Assembly: GCF_040675875.1 (NCBI RefSeq)
Contig: NZ_JBEGII010000001.1
Span: 1,612,001-1,676,000 of the forward strand
Source of the DNA: Microbacterium sp. LWO12-1.2
Lineage (GTDB): Bacteria; Actinomycetota; Actinomycetes; Actinomycetales; Microbacteriaceae
Direction of reading: 5' to 3'
Length of the DNA stretch: 64,000 nt
A model generated the notes under the pieces. That model saw nothing but the letters and a program-made list of their open reading frames with translations. It was not told the DNA's origin and did not search any database. A program made the translations under genes and the position numbers. How positions within the stretch are numbered: the first letter of the stretch is position 1; each line of letters opens with the position of its first letter. This document shows, one piece after another, positions 31,175 through 39,532 of the stretch.

Positions 31175-31674
31175 GTGGCACCGTACGCGCGGCCGAAAGT
31201 ACCGATGCCGAGGCGATCCACGCGATAGAGACGGCCGCCGACGCACTGCTCATCGATGCTCTGGGCGCGTGGCAATGGCCGCCTGCCGGCGACGGCGCCG
31301 CACGTCTGTCGAGTCCCGGTTTCGTGCTCGTCGGAGAGGATGATGCGAACCGCTCCCCCGTCGGGTTCGTCCATGTGCTCGACGTCGACGGTCACGCGCA
31401 CCTCGAGCAGCTGTCCGTGGTCCCATCTGCGGGTCGCAAAGGTCATGGTCGTGGCCTCGTCACCGCTGCGCTCGACGAGGCTCGCGAACGCGGCTATACG
31501 CGTGTCACGCTACGCACATACGCAGAGGTTCCCTGGAATGCACCCTTCTATGCCTCGTGCGGCTTCCTCGAGAGCATCCCGGAGACGCCGTTCCTGCGGG
31601 ATCTGGTCGACGTCGAAGCATCGCTGGGCCTGGACCGCTACGGTCGCCGCGTGCAGATGACCGTCGAGCTCTGA
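31171..31674 (+). CDS. GNAT-family N-acetyltransferase
   Basis: A 167-residue acetyltransferase. The acetyl-CoA motif A is LSVVPSAGRKGHGRGLVTAA (about 79-98, with RKGHGRG as the Q/RxxGxG/A pyrophosphate loop). Motif B follows as VTLRTYAEVPWNAPFYASCGF. The GTG start overlaps the RidA-like stop (GTGA), so translation is coupled. The N-terminal acceptor-binding half is not diagnostic. Substrate unknown; the RidA partner hints at an amine or amino-acid derivative. Confidence 0.9.
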   Translation: MSGTVRAAESTDAEAIHAIETAADALLIDALGAWQWPPAGDGAARLSSPGFVLVGEDDANRSPVGFVHVLDVDGHAHLEQLSVVPSAGRKGHGRGLVTAALDEARERGYTRVTLRTYAEVPWNAPFYASCGFLESIPETPFLRDLVDVEASLGLDRYGRRVQMTVEL

Positions 31675-31759
31675 CACGAGCGGTCAGTGGCGGAATTGCG
31701 CTCATCAGCGTCCGGATGACGGCGGCGGACCACACACGCCCACTCCTAGGCTGGGGAGC

Positions 31760-32179
31760 ATGATCGACCGCTCCGACTACTACGCCGCCAAGCTCGCCTA
31801 TGAGACCGACGCCAGCGACGTTCATGCTGCTCTGAAGGCCGGCGAGAACATCGTCGTCATCGATGTGCGCTCCGCAGAGGCCTGGGCCCAGGGGCGCGTC
31901 GCGGGCGCCACGCACATGCACTACAGCGAGATCGCCGCGCGAGCCCCGCGCGAGATCAGCGTCGATGCGGAGGTCGTGGTGTACTGCTGGAGCCCCGGCT
32001 GCAACGCCGGCGCGAAGGGAGCCCTGGAGTTTGCGAAGCTCGGGTATCGGGTACGCGAGATGATCGGCGGCTTCGAGTACTGGGTCCGTGAGGGGTATGC
32101 CGTCGAAGACGCGGATGGCGTGCATCACCGGCCTGTCGACCCGCTCACCGGGATCGCGCGTATCCGATCGCGCGCCTGA
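31760..32179 (+). CDS. Rhodanese-like domain protein
   Basis: A 139-residue single rhodanese domain with an N-terminal helix extension. It has IVVIDVRSAEAWAQGRVAGATHM (about 31-53) and the active-site loop VYCWSPGCNAGAKG with nucleophile Cys76; a second Cys81 lies within the loop. Such proteins carry persulfide sulfur for transfer or detoxification. The loop (CWSPGCNA) is of the kind annotated as GlpE-like or rhodanese-related sulfurtransferase. A bidirectional terminator follows and separates it from ctaF. Confidence 0.92.
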   Translation: MIDRSDYYAAKLAYETDASDVHAALKAGENIVVIDVRSAEAWAQGRVAGATHMHYSEIAARAPREISVDAEVVVYCWSPGCNAGAKGALEFAKLGYRVREMIGGFEYWVREGYAVEDADGVHHRPVDPLTGIARIRSRA

Positions 32180-32191
32180 CCGTCTCACCAC

Positions 32192-32227
32192 GAAGAAGGC
32201 CCCCGGACTAATCCGGGGGCCTTCTTC
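32192..32227. terminator. Strong bidirectional terminator
   Basis: A perfect 16-base inverted repeat (32192-32207 and 32212-32227) with a ctaa loop, placed between the convergent rhodanese and ctaF genes. The GAAGAAGG/CCTTCTTC ends provide short T-rich tails on both strands. Confidence 0.9.
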
Positions 32228-32239
32228 ATTGGATGCTGC

Positions 32240-32674
32240 TCAGCGGGCGAAGTTGCCGCGGTAGTACTCGTATACCCAGCCGACGATCGCGACGACGAAG
32301 ATCGCGAGCCCGATCGGAAGCAGGAAGTGTCCGACAGCCAGACCCACCACGAAGACAGCGGCAGAACCGGCGAGCACGATCGGCCACCAGGACCACGGGC
32401 TGAACTCGCCCAGCTCGGGGTCACCGTCGTCGATGTCCGAGGTCAGGATGTCTTCCGGGAGCTCCCCGCCCTGCGCGTTGTGCGTGCGATCAAGGTAGAA
32501 CGCGATCATCGCGCCCATGAACGCCGAGAAGAACAGGGCGACCGTGCCGACCCACTCGATCTGGTTCACGAGCGGGAGGCTCGGGTGCGCCAGGATGTTC
32601 CAGCCCGTGTAGACGACGCCGATGAGGGCGAAGAACGCGGTCAGGACCCACCAGAGAATGACGTTATCGCGCAT
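32240..32674 (-). CDS. ctaF: Cytochrome c oxidase subunit IV, actinobacterial type
   Basis: A 144-residue membrane protein with four hydrophobic segments (about 5-25, 40-60, 93-112 and 116-134). It has the acidic loop DILTSDIDDGDPELGEFSPW that is characteristic of the actinobacterial CtaF subunit, which stabilises the aa3 oxidase. It follows ctaD by 3 bases, so translation is probably coupled. Length matches the family. Confidence 0.95.
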   Translation of the reverse strand: MRDNVILWWVLTAFFALIGVVYTGWNILAHPSLPLVNQIEWVGTVALFFSAFMGAMIAFYLDRTHNAQGGELPEDILTSDIDDGDPELGEFSPWSWWPIVLAGSAAVFVVGLAVGHFLLPIGLAIFVVAIVGWVYEYYRGNFAR

Positions 32675-32677
32675 GAC

Positions 32678-34411
32678 TCAGTGCACCTCTCGCTCGCCGG
32701 GAGCTGTGGTGGCGAACTCGGCCGCCTCAGGATGGTTCAAGTCGAACGCAGGACGCTCACTGCGGATGCGCGGGATCGACGTGAAGTTGTGTCGCGGCGG
32801 CGGGCAGGACGTCGCCCACTCGAGCGAAGCGCCGTAGCCCCACGGGTCGTTGACCGTGACCTTGGGCGCCTTGCGAGCCGTGATCCAGACGTTCAGGAAG
32901 AACGGGAGCATGGAGGCACCGAGGATCATCGCGCCGATGGTCGACACCTGGTTCTGCCAGGTCCAGCCGTCAGCCGCCGAGTAGTCCGCGTAGCGACGCA
33001 CCATGCCGTCGACGCCCAGCCAGTGCTGGATGAGGAACGTCATGTGGAAGCCGATGAACAGCATCCAGAAGTGCACGTAGCCGAGACGCTCGTTGAGCAT
33101 GCGCCCCGTCCACTTCGGCCACCAGAAGTAGAAGCCGGCGAACATCGCGAACACCACGGTGCCGAAGACGACGTAGTGGAAGTGCGCGACCACGAAGTAG
33201 GAGTCGGAGAGCGCGAAGTCCAGCGGCGGAGCCGCGAGGATCACACCGGTCAGACCACCGAACACGAAGGAGACAAGGAATCCGAGGGCGAAGACCATCG
33301 GAGTCTCGAAGGTCACGGAGCCTCGCCAGAGCGTTCCGATCCAGTTGAAGATCTTCACACCCGTCGGCACCGCGATGAGCATCGTCATGAGGGCGAAGAA
33401 CGGCAGGAGCACCGATCCGGTCACGTACATGTGGTGAGCCCACACTGCGACGGACAGGGCAGCGATCGCGATCGTCGCGTACACCAGAGTCTTGTATCCG
33501 AAGATCGGCTTGCGGCTGAACACCGGGAAGATCTCCGAGACGATGCCGAAGAACGGCAGCGCGATGATGTACACCTCGGGGTGTCCGAAGAACCAGAACA
33601 GGTGCTGCCAGAGGAGCACGCCGCCATTGGCCGGGTCGTAGATGTGCGCACCGAGGATACGGTCGGCGGCAGCGGCGAAGATCGCGGCGGCGAGCACGGG
33701 GAACGCCATCAGGATCAGAAGGCTGGTGATCAGCGTGTTCCAGGAGAAGATCGGCATGCGCCACATCGTCATACCGGGCGCGCGCATGGTGATCACGGTC
33801 GTGATGAAGTTGACCGCACCGAGGATCGTGCCGAAGCCCGAGATTCCGAGACCGACCATCCAGAGGTTGCCACCGACTCCAGGCGAGAACGACGCACTGG
33901 CGAGCGGCTGGTACGCGAACCATCCGAACGAGGCCGCACCCTGCGGGGTGAGGAAGCCAGCGACGGCGATCGTGGAGCCGAAGAGGAAGAGCCAGAACGC
34001 GAAGGCGTTCAGACGCGGGAACGCGACGTCCGGCGCACCGAGCTGCAGCGGCAGGATCGCGTTCGCGAAGCCGGCGAAGAGCGGCGTCGCGAACATCAGC
34101 AGCATGATCGTGCCGTGCATCGTGAACAGCTGGTTGTACTGCTCCTTGGTCGGGATGATCTGCATTCCCGGCGCGAAGAGCTCGGCGCGGATGACGAGAG
34201 CCATCACGCCGCCGAGGAGGAAGAACAGCACAGAGGCGATCAGGTACATGTACCCGATGGTCTTGTGGTCGGTGGAGGTGATCCACTTGACGACGATGTT
34301 GCCCTTCTGCTCGACACGCGAGGAGCTCATCAGAGCGGCCTGGCGAGCGGGAAGAGCAGTGGGTCGGGAGCGAGGGGCCTCGTCGGTGCGGGGGGCTTCA
34401 GTTGTCGACAT
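32678..34411 (-). CDS. ctaD: Cytochrome c oxidase subunit I
   Basis: Catalytic subunit of the aa3 oxidase; reduces oxygen to water and pumps protons. The 577-residue, 12-helix protein shows the metal ligands: His99 (heme a, [10 protein letters not shown]), His277 with Tyr281 (GHPEVY, CuB and the cross-linked Tyr), His326 and His327 (AHHMYV, CuB), His410 (heme a3) and His412 (heme a) in AHFHYV. Glu279 in GHPE marks an A-type oxidase. It lies between ctaC and ctaF with 3-base gaps on each side. Confidence 0.98.
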   Translation of the reverse strand: MSTTEAPRTDEAPRSRPTALPARQAALMSSSRVEQKGNIVVKWITSTDHKTIGYMYLIASVLFFLLGGVMALVIRAELFAPGMQIIPTKEQYNQLFTMHGTIMLLMFATPLFAGFANAILPLQLGAPDVAFPRLNAFAFWLFLFGSTIAVAGFLTPQGAASFGWFAYQPLASASFSPGVGGNLWMVGLGISGFGTILGAVNFITTVITMRAPGMTMWRMPIFSWNTLITSLLILMAFPVLAAAIFAAAADRILGAHIYDPANGGVLLWQHLFWFFGHPEVYIIALPFFGIVSEIFPVFSRKPIFGYKTLVYATIAIAALSVAVWAHHMYVTGSVLLPFFALMTMLIAVPTGVKIFNWIGTLWRGSVTFETPMVFALGFLVSFVFGGLTGVILAAPPLDFALSDSYFVVAHFHYVVFGTVVFAMFAGFYFWWPKWTGRMLNERLGYVHFWMLFIGFHMTFLIQHWLGVDGMVRRYADYSAADGWTWQNQVSTIGAMILGASMLPFFLNVWITARKAPKVTVNDPWGYGASLEWATSCPPPRHNFTSIPRIRSERPAFDLNHPEAAEFATTAPGEREVH

Positions 34412-34414
34412 GGC

Positions 34415-35311
34415 TTACTCCTCTCCTTCCTCGGAGTCGGTCTTGGGCGTGGTTCCGGGGAGGTTCGTCAGACGGTCGTACTCGTCCGTGATGTCACCGG
34501 TGTTGCCCTTCTCCTTGAGCTGCTGGAGATAGGCGTCGTACTCGTCCTGTTCGACGACCTTGACGTTGAAGAGCATCATCGAGTGGTACTCACCGCAGAG
34601 CTCGGCGCACTTGCCGGCGTACTCGCCGACACGCGTCGGGATGAAGGACCAGGAATTGTCCTTCCCGATGTACATGTCCTTCTTGTAGAGGAAGTCGATG
34701 ATCCAGAAGGAGTGGATGACGTCGCGCGACTGCAGGTTGATCGTGACCTTCTGGTCGACCGGCAGTACGAGCGTCGGCAGCTGCGCCTGGTCGATGTTGC
34801 CGTCCTTGTCCGGCTGGCCCTGAATTCCCATCGTCCACACGGTGTCTTCGTCCGAGTCGGCGTCGTACTGGAAATCCCACGCCCACTGCTTGGCGATCGC
34901 GGTGATCTCGACGTCAGGGTCGTCCCACTTGGCTTCGATCTCGGACTGATCGCGAGCCGTGAAGAAGAACATTCCCAGCACGAGGATCAGCGGCACGATC
35001 GTGTAGAAGATCTCGATCGGCATGTTGTACCGCATCTGCACGGGCAGACCGGTCTGGCCCTTGCGGCGGCGGTAGGCGATCGCGGCCCAGGCCATCAGGC
35101 CCCAGGTGATGACGCCGACGGCGAGCAGGACGATCCAGGAGTTGACCCACAGCGAGGACACTCGCTCGGTCTGGTTCGTGGCAGCGGGGCCGTCATCCAC
35201 GAAGCCCGGAAGATAACCGTTCAGCTCGGTGGTGGTACATCCCGCCAGGACCACGGCTGCCACGACTCCCACAGGGAGTGCGGCCCAACGAAGGCGGTGT
35301 TTCGAGGGCAC
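34415..35311 (-). CDS. ctaC: Cytochrome c oxidase subunit II
   Basis: Carries the CuA centre that receives electrons from cytochrome cc. I start at GTG 35311 (VPSKHRLRW), which has a GAAAGGTG Shine-Dalgarno; this gives 298 residues. It is a lipoprotein precursor (lipobox VLAGC, Cys25). Two membrane helices (about 55-80 and 97-117) are followed by a cupredoxin domain with CuA ligands His200 (DVIHSFW), Cys235, Cys239, His243 and Met246 (KCAELCGEYHSMM). It is the first gene of the ctaC-ctaD-ctaF operon. Confidence 0.97.
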   Translation of the reverse strand: MPSKHRLRWAALPVGVVAAVVLAGCTTTELNGYLPGFVDDGPAATNQTERVSSLWVNSWIVLLAVGVITWGLMAWAAIAYRRRKGQTGLPVQMRYNMPIEIFYTIVPLILVLGMFFFTARDQSEIEAKWDDPDVEITAIAKQWAWDFQYDADSDEDTVWTMGIQGQPDKDGNIDQAQLPTLVLPVDQKVTINLQSRDVIHSFWIIDFLYKKDMYIGKDNSWSFIPTRVGEYAGKCAELCGEYHSMMLFNVKVVEQDEYDAYLQQLKEKGNTGDITDEYDRLTNLPGTTPKTDSEEGEE

Positions 35312-35453
35312 GATGCACCTTTCAGATTGCGGACAGGGCACATCCAAGTCTAGGGCAACCTCACACCTGATTCATGCCAACCACGCAGGTTGCGGAGGGT
35401 TCCGGGCGCCGTTTCGAACGACGAAGCCGCGCACGGCACCCGAAGACCGCAGG

Positions 35454-35822
35454 TCAGTGGAAGCTGTCTCCGCAAGCGCAGCTGCCGGCAGCGTTCGGGT
35501 TGTCGATCGTGAAGCCCTGCTCCGAGATCGTGTCCTTGAAATCGATGGATGCGCCATCGAGATACGGCACGCTCATGTTGTCGACGATGACCTCGACGCC
35601 GTCGAAGTCGACGGTCTCATCACCCTCGAGGTAACGCTCGTCGAAGTAGAGCTGGTAGATCAGGCCGGAGCATCCGCCGGGCTGAACGGCGACGCGCAGA
35701 CGCAGGTCGTCACGGCCCTCCTGCTCGAGCAGGTTCTTGACCTTGAGGGCGGCAGCGTCAGTCAGGCTGATGCCGTGGGGCTTGGTGGCGGTGGTGTCCG
35801 AAGTCAGTGTGGTGTCGCTCAT
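35454..35822 (-). CDS. erpA: Iron-sulfur cluster insertion protein ErpA/HesB family
   Basis: An A-type carrier that delivers Fe-S clusters to target proteins. The 122-residue product, from the ATG at 35822 (MSDTTLTSDT), has the three ligand cysteines: Cys51 in GGCSGLIY, and Cys115 and Cys117 in SCACGDSFH. A longer frame upstream is non-conserved. Its placement beside the oxidase operon and not far from the Rieske gene is common in actinobacteria and fits a role in respiratory maturation. Confidence 0.95.
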   Translation of the reverse strand: MSDTTLTSDTTATKPHGISLTDAAALKVKNLLEQEGRDDLRLRVAVQPGGCSGLIYQLYFDERYLEGDETVDFDGVEVIVDNMSVPYLDGASIDFKDTISEQGFTIDNPNAAGSCACGDSFH

Positions 35823-35924
35823 GTCGCTCCTTGTGACGGGCCGCGGTGGCACGGCTTTCCCGCAATTCTACCGTCGCATGGGTCGAAGGCGGCGAGATCG
35901 CGGGAGAGCCGTGCGCGGTCGCGC

Positions 35925-37334
35925 TCAGAGCGGACGTTCGAGCCCGTTCATGCGCGTGAGCAGCAGCGCCTCTGTGGCGACGGCGTGACGGAACGTGTCC
36001 AGATGCAGCGACTCGTTCGGGCTGTGGGCCCTGGAGTGCGGGTCCTCGACTCCCGTGACCAGGATCTGCGCCTCGGGGAACTCCCGCACGAGGTCGGCGA
36101 TGAACGGGATGGAGCCGCCCACACCGAGGTCGACGGGTGCGACACCGTACCCGTCGCGCATCGCGTCCCGGGTGAGACCGACGGCCCACCCGCTCGTGTC
36201 GACGAGGAACCCGTCACCGAGATCGACATCAGAGAACGTCAGCTCGGCTCCGTACGGCGCATGTGCGCGGAGATGCCGCTCGAGAGCGGCGTAGGCGTCC
36301 GCGCCACTCTGGCCGGGGGCGACACGGGCGCTGAGCACCACCGTCGTCTCGGGCAGCAGCGTGTTGGACGCGGATGCCACGCTCGTCGTATCGATGCCGA
36401 TGATGGTGACGGCCGGCTTGTTCCAGATACGGCTCAGGATCGTCCCGTTGCCGATCGGCTGCGTCGTCGGCAGGAGCCCTGCCTCGTCGCGGAGTGTCTC
36501 CTCCGAGTAGTCGGGTGTCGGCGAGTCCCGCTCCGTGAGCCCCTCGACGGCGACCGATCCGTCGTCGTTCCAGAGCGTCGAGAGCAGCTTCACGGTCGCC
36601 ATCATCGCGTCGGGCACCGCTCCCCCGAACATCCCGGAGTGGGAGGCATGATCCAGCGTGCGCACACGGAGGATGAAACGGGCGTTGCCGCGAAGCGAGA
36701 CGGTCAATCCGGGGGTGACGGAGTCCCAGTTCCCCGAATCCGCCACGACGATGGCGTCGGCACGCAGCGCCTCCTTGTTGTCCGAGAGGAACTGTGCGAA
36801 CGAGGCGGAGCCGTACTCCTCCTCGCCCTCGATGAACAGCGCGATGCCCAGATCGAGGTCGTCGCCCAGCACGTCTGACACGGCGCGGATCGAGGCGATG
36901 TGCGCCATGACACCCGCCTTGTCGTCTGCGGCGCCGCGGCCGTAGAGGCGCCCGTCGCGCACGGTGGGCTCGAACGGTGGCGTCTCCCACAGCGCGTCGT
37001 CTCCCGGAGGCTGCACGTCGTGGTGTGCGTACAGAAGGATCGTGGGTCGGCCGTTGCGGGCCGCCCGGCTCGCGAGGACCGCCGGCTGGCCGAGTTCCTC
37101 GGTGCCGGGGATCGCGGCGCGGAGCACACGCACGTCGTCGAAGACTCCGGTGTCCCGCGCGAGCGCCGCGACGGCATCCGCGCTGCGCTGCAGCTGGGTC
37201 TGATCGAACGCCGGCCAGGCCATGCCGGGGATGCGCACCAGGTGGCCGAGGTCGGAGAGCGCAGCAGGGATTCCCGTCGCCACCGCCTCGAGGACGGCCG
37301 AGTCGGAAGCACTGGGAAGAGCAGGAGAGGTCAT
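35925..37334 (-). CDS. M20-family dipeptidase
   Basis: A 469-residue cytosolic metallopeptidase of the ArgE/DapE/CNDP class. It has ILLYAHHDVQPPG (His104, Asp106 as zinc ligand and activator), RGAADDKAGVMAHI (about 138-151) with the bridging Asp, and EGEEEYGSASFAQF (about 175-188) with the catalytic Glu. The C-terminal part includes a dimerisation lid. I chose the ATG at 37334 (MTSPALPSAS); the upstream extension is out of character. Likely substrates are dipeptides or N-acyl amino acids. It is divergent from the DUF3043 gene. Confidence 0.94.
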   Translation of the reverse strand: MTSPALPSASDSAVLEAVATGIPAALSDLGHLVRIPGMAWPAFDQTQLQRSADAVAALARDTGVFDDVRVLRAAIPGTEELGQPAVLASRAARNGRPTILLYAHHDVQPPGDDALWETPPFEPTVRDGRLYGRGAADDKAGVMAHIASIRAVSDVLGDDLDLGIALFIEGEEEYGSASFAQFLSDNKEALRADAIVVADSGNWDSVTPGLTVSLRGNARFILRVRTLDHASHSGMFGGAVPDAMMATVKLLSTLWNDDGSVAVEGLTERDSPTPDYSEETLRDEAGLLPTTQPIGNGTILSRIWNKPAVTIIGIDTTSVASASNTLLPETTVVLSARVAPGQSGADAYAALERHLRAHAPYGAELTFSDVDLGDGFLVDTSGWAVGLTRDAMRDGYGVAPVDLGVGGSIPFIADLVREFPEAQILVTGVEDPHSRAHSPNESLHLDTFRHAVATEALLLTRMNGLERPL

Positions 37335-37380
37335 GCGAGTAATCTTAAGGTGATCCATCATCAGCGAACCGAGGAATCTC

Positions 37381-37953
37381 GTGGCCACTACCCCTGTCCC
37401 CCCATCGACGAACGACGACGCCCCTGAGACGACCGCCGTCGGAAAGGGCCGTGCGACACCGACCCGCGCGGAGCAGGAAGCGGCACGCCGCCGCCCCCTG
37501 GTCGCGAACACCAAGGAAGCGAAGGCCGCCGCGCGCGCCGAGCTCAACGAGCGACGCAACCGCGCACAGGCGGGCATGGCCGCCGGCGAGGAGAAGTACC
37601 TTCCCGCCCGCGACAAGGGCCCCCAGCGGCGATGGGTCCGCGACTACGTGGATGCCGGCTGGCACCCCGCAGAATTCGTGATGGCGGTGATGGTGCTCGT
37701 CATCCTCGCCTCGCTCGTGCCCGCACAGCTCGCGGTCGCCTACTACGCGTACATCGCCATGATGGCCTACCTCCTCATCGCGATCGGCGGCATGATCCTG
37801 CTCGGCCTGCGCGTCAAGCGCAAGGTCGCCGAGAAGTTCGGCAAAGAGCGCATGGAGCGCGGTCTCGGCTGGTACGCCGCGATGCGCGCGCTCCAGATGC
37901 GATTCATGCGCCTGCCGAAGCCGCAGGTCAAGCGCGGCCAGTACCCGGCCTGA
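37381..37953 (+). CDS. DUF3043 family membrane protein
   Basis: A 190-residue protein with a basic, disordered N-terminal third that has the family pattern KGRATPTRAEQEAARRRPLV (about 22-41), typical of actinobacterial DUF3043. It then has two membrane helices (about 99-117 and 121-142) and a basic C-terminal tail. The GTG start has a GAGG Shine-Dalgarno 6 bases upstream. Function is unknown; the family is widely conserved in actinobacteria near dcw- or pyrD-region genes. It ends before a strong terminator. Confidence 0.92.
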   Translation: MATTPVPPSTNDDAPETTAVGKGRATPTRAEQEAARRRPLVANTKEAKAAARAELNERRNRAQAGMAAGEEKYLPARDKGPQRRWVRDYVDAGWHPAEFVMAVMVLVILASLVPAQLAVAYYAYIAMMAYLLIAIGGMILLGLRVKRKVAEKFGKERMERGLGWYAAMRALQMRFMRLPKPQVKRGQYPA

Positions 37954-37967
37954 CACTCCGCTCTTCA

Positions 37968-38010
37968 CGAAGAAGGCCTCCGTGCTCGACAGAGCAGGAG
38001 GCCTTCTTCG
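37968..38010. terminator. Bidirectional terminator between DUF3043 gene and pyrD
   Basis: A 14-base-pair perfect stem (37968-37981 with 37997-38010) is topped by a second 5-base-pair stem (37983-37987 with 37992-37996). The CGAAGAAGG/CCTTCTTCG ends give T-rich tails on both strands, suiting convergent genes. Confidence 0.9.
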
Positions 38011-38019
38011 TATGTCACG

Positions 38020-39042
38020 TCAGCGGGCGACGAGTCCGCGGTTGATCTCGCGTCCCCAGAAAGGTCCACGGTAGAGGAACGCGGTGTACCCCTGCACCAG
38101 ATTCGCGCCGGCGTCCAAGCGCTCCTGCACATCGGCGGGGGTCTCCACTCCCCCGACGGCGATCACGCAGAAATCGGCCGGAACCGCTGCGCGTACGAGG
38201 CGCAGCACCTGCAGCGAGCGTTCCTTGAGAGGAGCGCCCGACAGTCCGCCGGCGCCTGCCGCCTCGACCGCAGCCGCATCGGTCAGCAGCCCCTCTCGAC
38301 TGATGGTCGTGTTGTGCGCGATGATGCCGTCCAGTCCTTCGGCGACCGCCAGCTCGGCGATCGCCGTGATCTCCTCGTCCGGGAGATCGGGGGCGATCTT
38401 CACCAGGAGCGGGGTCGCACCGGCGGCTTCTCGTACAGCCCGGAGCAGTGGAGCGAGCGTCTCGACGGCCTGCAGCCCGCGAAGTCCCGGAGTGTTCGGA
38501 GAAGAGACGTTGACCGCGAGATAGTCCGCCAGCGGAGCGAGACGTGTGGCAGAGGCCACGTAGTCCGCGGTGGCGTTCTCGACGTCGACGACCCGGCTCT
38601 TACCGATGTTGACGCCGATCACGGTGTCGGGTGCGCCTCGGCGCAGCGACGCCAGCCGACGTGCAGCGGCGTCGGCCCCGGCATTGTTGAAGCCCATGCG
38701 GTTGATCACCGCACGGTCGGCGATCAACCGGAACAGACGCGGCTTCGGGTTGCCCTCCTGCGGAATGGCCGTCACGGTGCCGACTTCGACGTGACCGAAG
38801 CCGAGCGCGGCGAGCCCGCGCACGCCGACGGCGTTCTTGTCGAAGCCTGCGGCGACGCCGAACGGCGAAGGGAACGTCAGCCCGAGCGCCTCGACCCGCA
38901 GCGACGGATCGGGACGGGTCAGCGCACGCGTCGCCCAGGAGAACGGGGGCGTGCCGAGCACACGGATCACCGCCATGCCGGCGTGATGGGCGAACTCGGG
39001 GTCGAAGCGCGACAGGACAGCGCGAAAGAGCAGCGGATACAT
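38020..39042 (-). CDS. pyrD: Dihydroorotate dehydrogenase, quinone-linked
   Basis: Oxidises dihydroorotate to orotate in pyrimidine synthesis. The 340-residue protein is class 2, membrane-associated: an N-terminal helix region (LLFRAVLSRFDPEFAHHAGM) that contacts quinone precedes the FMN barrel. FMN and substrate motifs are GVAAGFDKNAVGV (about 62-74), NVSSPNTPGLRGLQ (about 178-191) with the catalytic Ser, and IAHNTTIS (about 250). I chose the ATG at 39042 (MYPLLFR). It follows nrdR by 10 bases. Confidence 0.97.
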   Translation of the reverse strand: MYPLLFRAVLSRFDPEFAHHAGMAVIRVLGTPPFSWATRALTRPDPSLRVEALGLTFPSPFGVAAGFDKNAVGVRGLAALGFGHVEVGTVTAIPQEGNPKPRLFRLIADRAVINRMGFNNAGADAAARRLASLRRGAPDTVIGVNIGKSRVVDVENATADYVASATRLAPLADYLAVNVSSPNTPGLRGLQAVETLAPLLRAVREAAGATPLLVKIAPDLPDEEITAIAELAVAEGLDGIIAHNTTISREGLLTDAAAVEAAGAGGLSGAPLKERSLQVLRLVRAAVPADFCVIAVGGVETPADVQERLDAGANLVQGYTAFLYRGPFWGREINRGLVAR

Positions 39043-39052
39043 CCCTGCCAGA

Positions 39053-39523
39053 TTACCGGTCGACGGACTCCTGCTCCGCGTGATCGGCACGGAGGTCGGT
39101 GATCGCGCTCTCGAAGTCCTCGAGCGAGTCGAACGCCTGGTACACGCTCGCGAATCGGAGGAAGGCCACTTCATCGAGATCGCGCAGCGGACCCAGGATC
39201 GCGAGCCCGATCTCGTTCGTGTCGAGCTGGGACACCCCCGTCTGGCGCACGGCTTCCTCGACACGCTGGGCGAGTATCGCGAGGTCCGCCTCGGTCACCG
39301 GGCGCCCCTGGCATGCCTTGCGGACGCCGGAGATCACCTTCTCGCGACTGAACGGCTCCATGACGCCTGAGCGTTTGATGACGTTGAGGCTCGCGGTCTC
39401 GGTCGTGGTGAATCGTCCCCCGCACTCGGGGCACTGCCGACGTCGACGAATCGACAGGCCGTCATCGCTGGTACGCGAATCGATCACGCGAGAGTCGGAA
39501 TGGCGGCAGAAAGGGCAATGCAT
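39053..39523 (-). CDS. nrdR: Transcriptional repressor NrdR
   Basis: Represses ribonucleotide reductase genes in response to ATP/dATP. The 156-residue protein has a zinc ribbon with Cys3, Cys6, Cys31 and Cys34 (MHCPFC and QCPECG) and an ATP-cone domain (about 49-139: [20 protein letters not shown]). Length is typical. No nrd genes lie in the window, so its targets are elsewhere. It starts 9 bases after hisD ends. Confidence 0.97.
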   Translation of the reverse strand: MHCPFCRHSDSRVIDSRTSDDGLSIRRRRQCPECGGRFTTTETASLNVIKRSGVMEPFSREKVISGVRKACQGRPVTEADLAILAQRVEEAVRQTGVSQLDTNEIGLAILGPLRDLDEVAFLRFASVYQAFDSLEDFESAITDLRADHAEQESVDR

Positions 39524-39532
39524 CTTTCTAAC

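Noticed and set aside
32327..35353. A 1,008-codon open frame on the + strand
   Set aside because: It covers ctaF, ctaD and ctaC antisense, all of which show intact metal ligands. It is an Arg/Glu/His-rich shadow.
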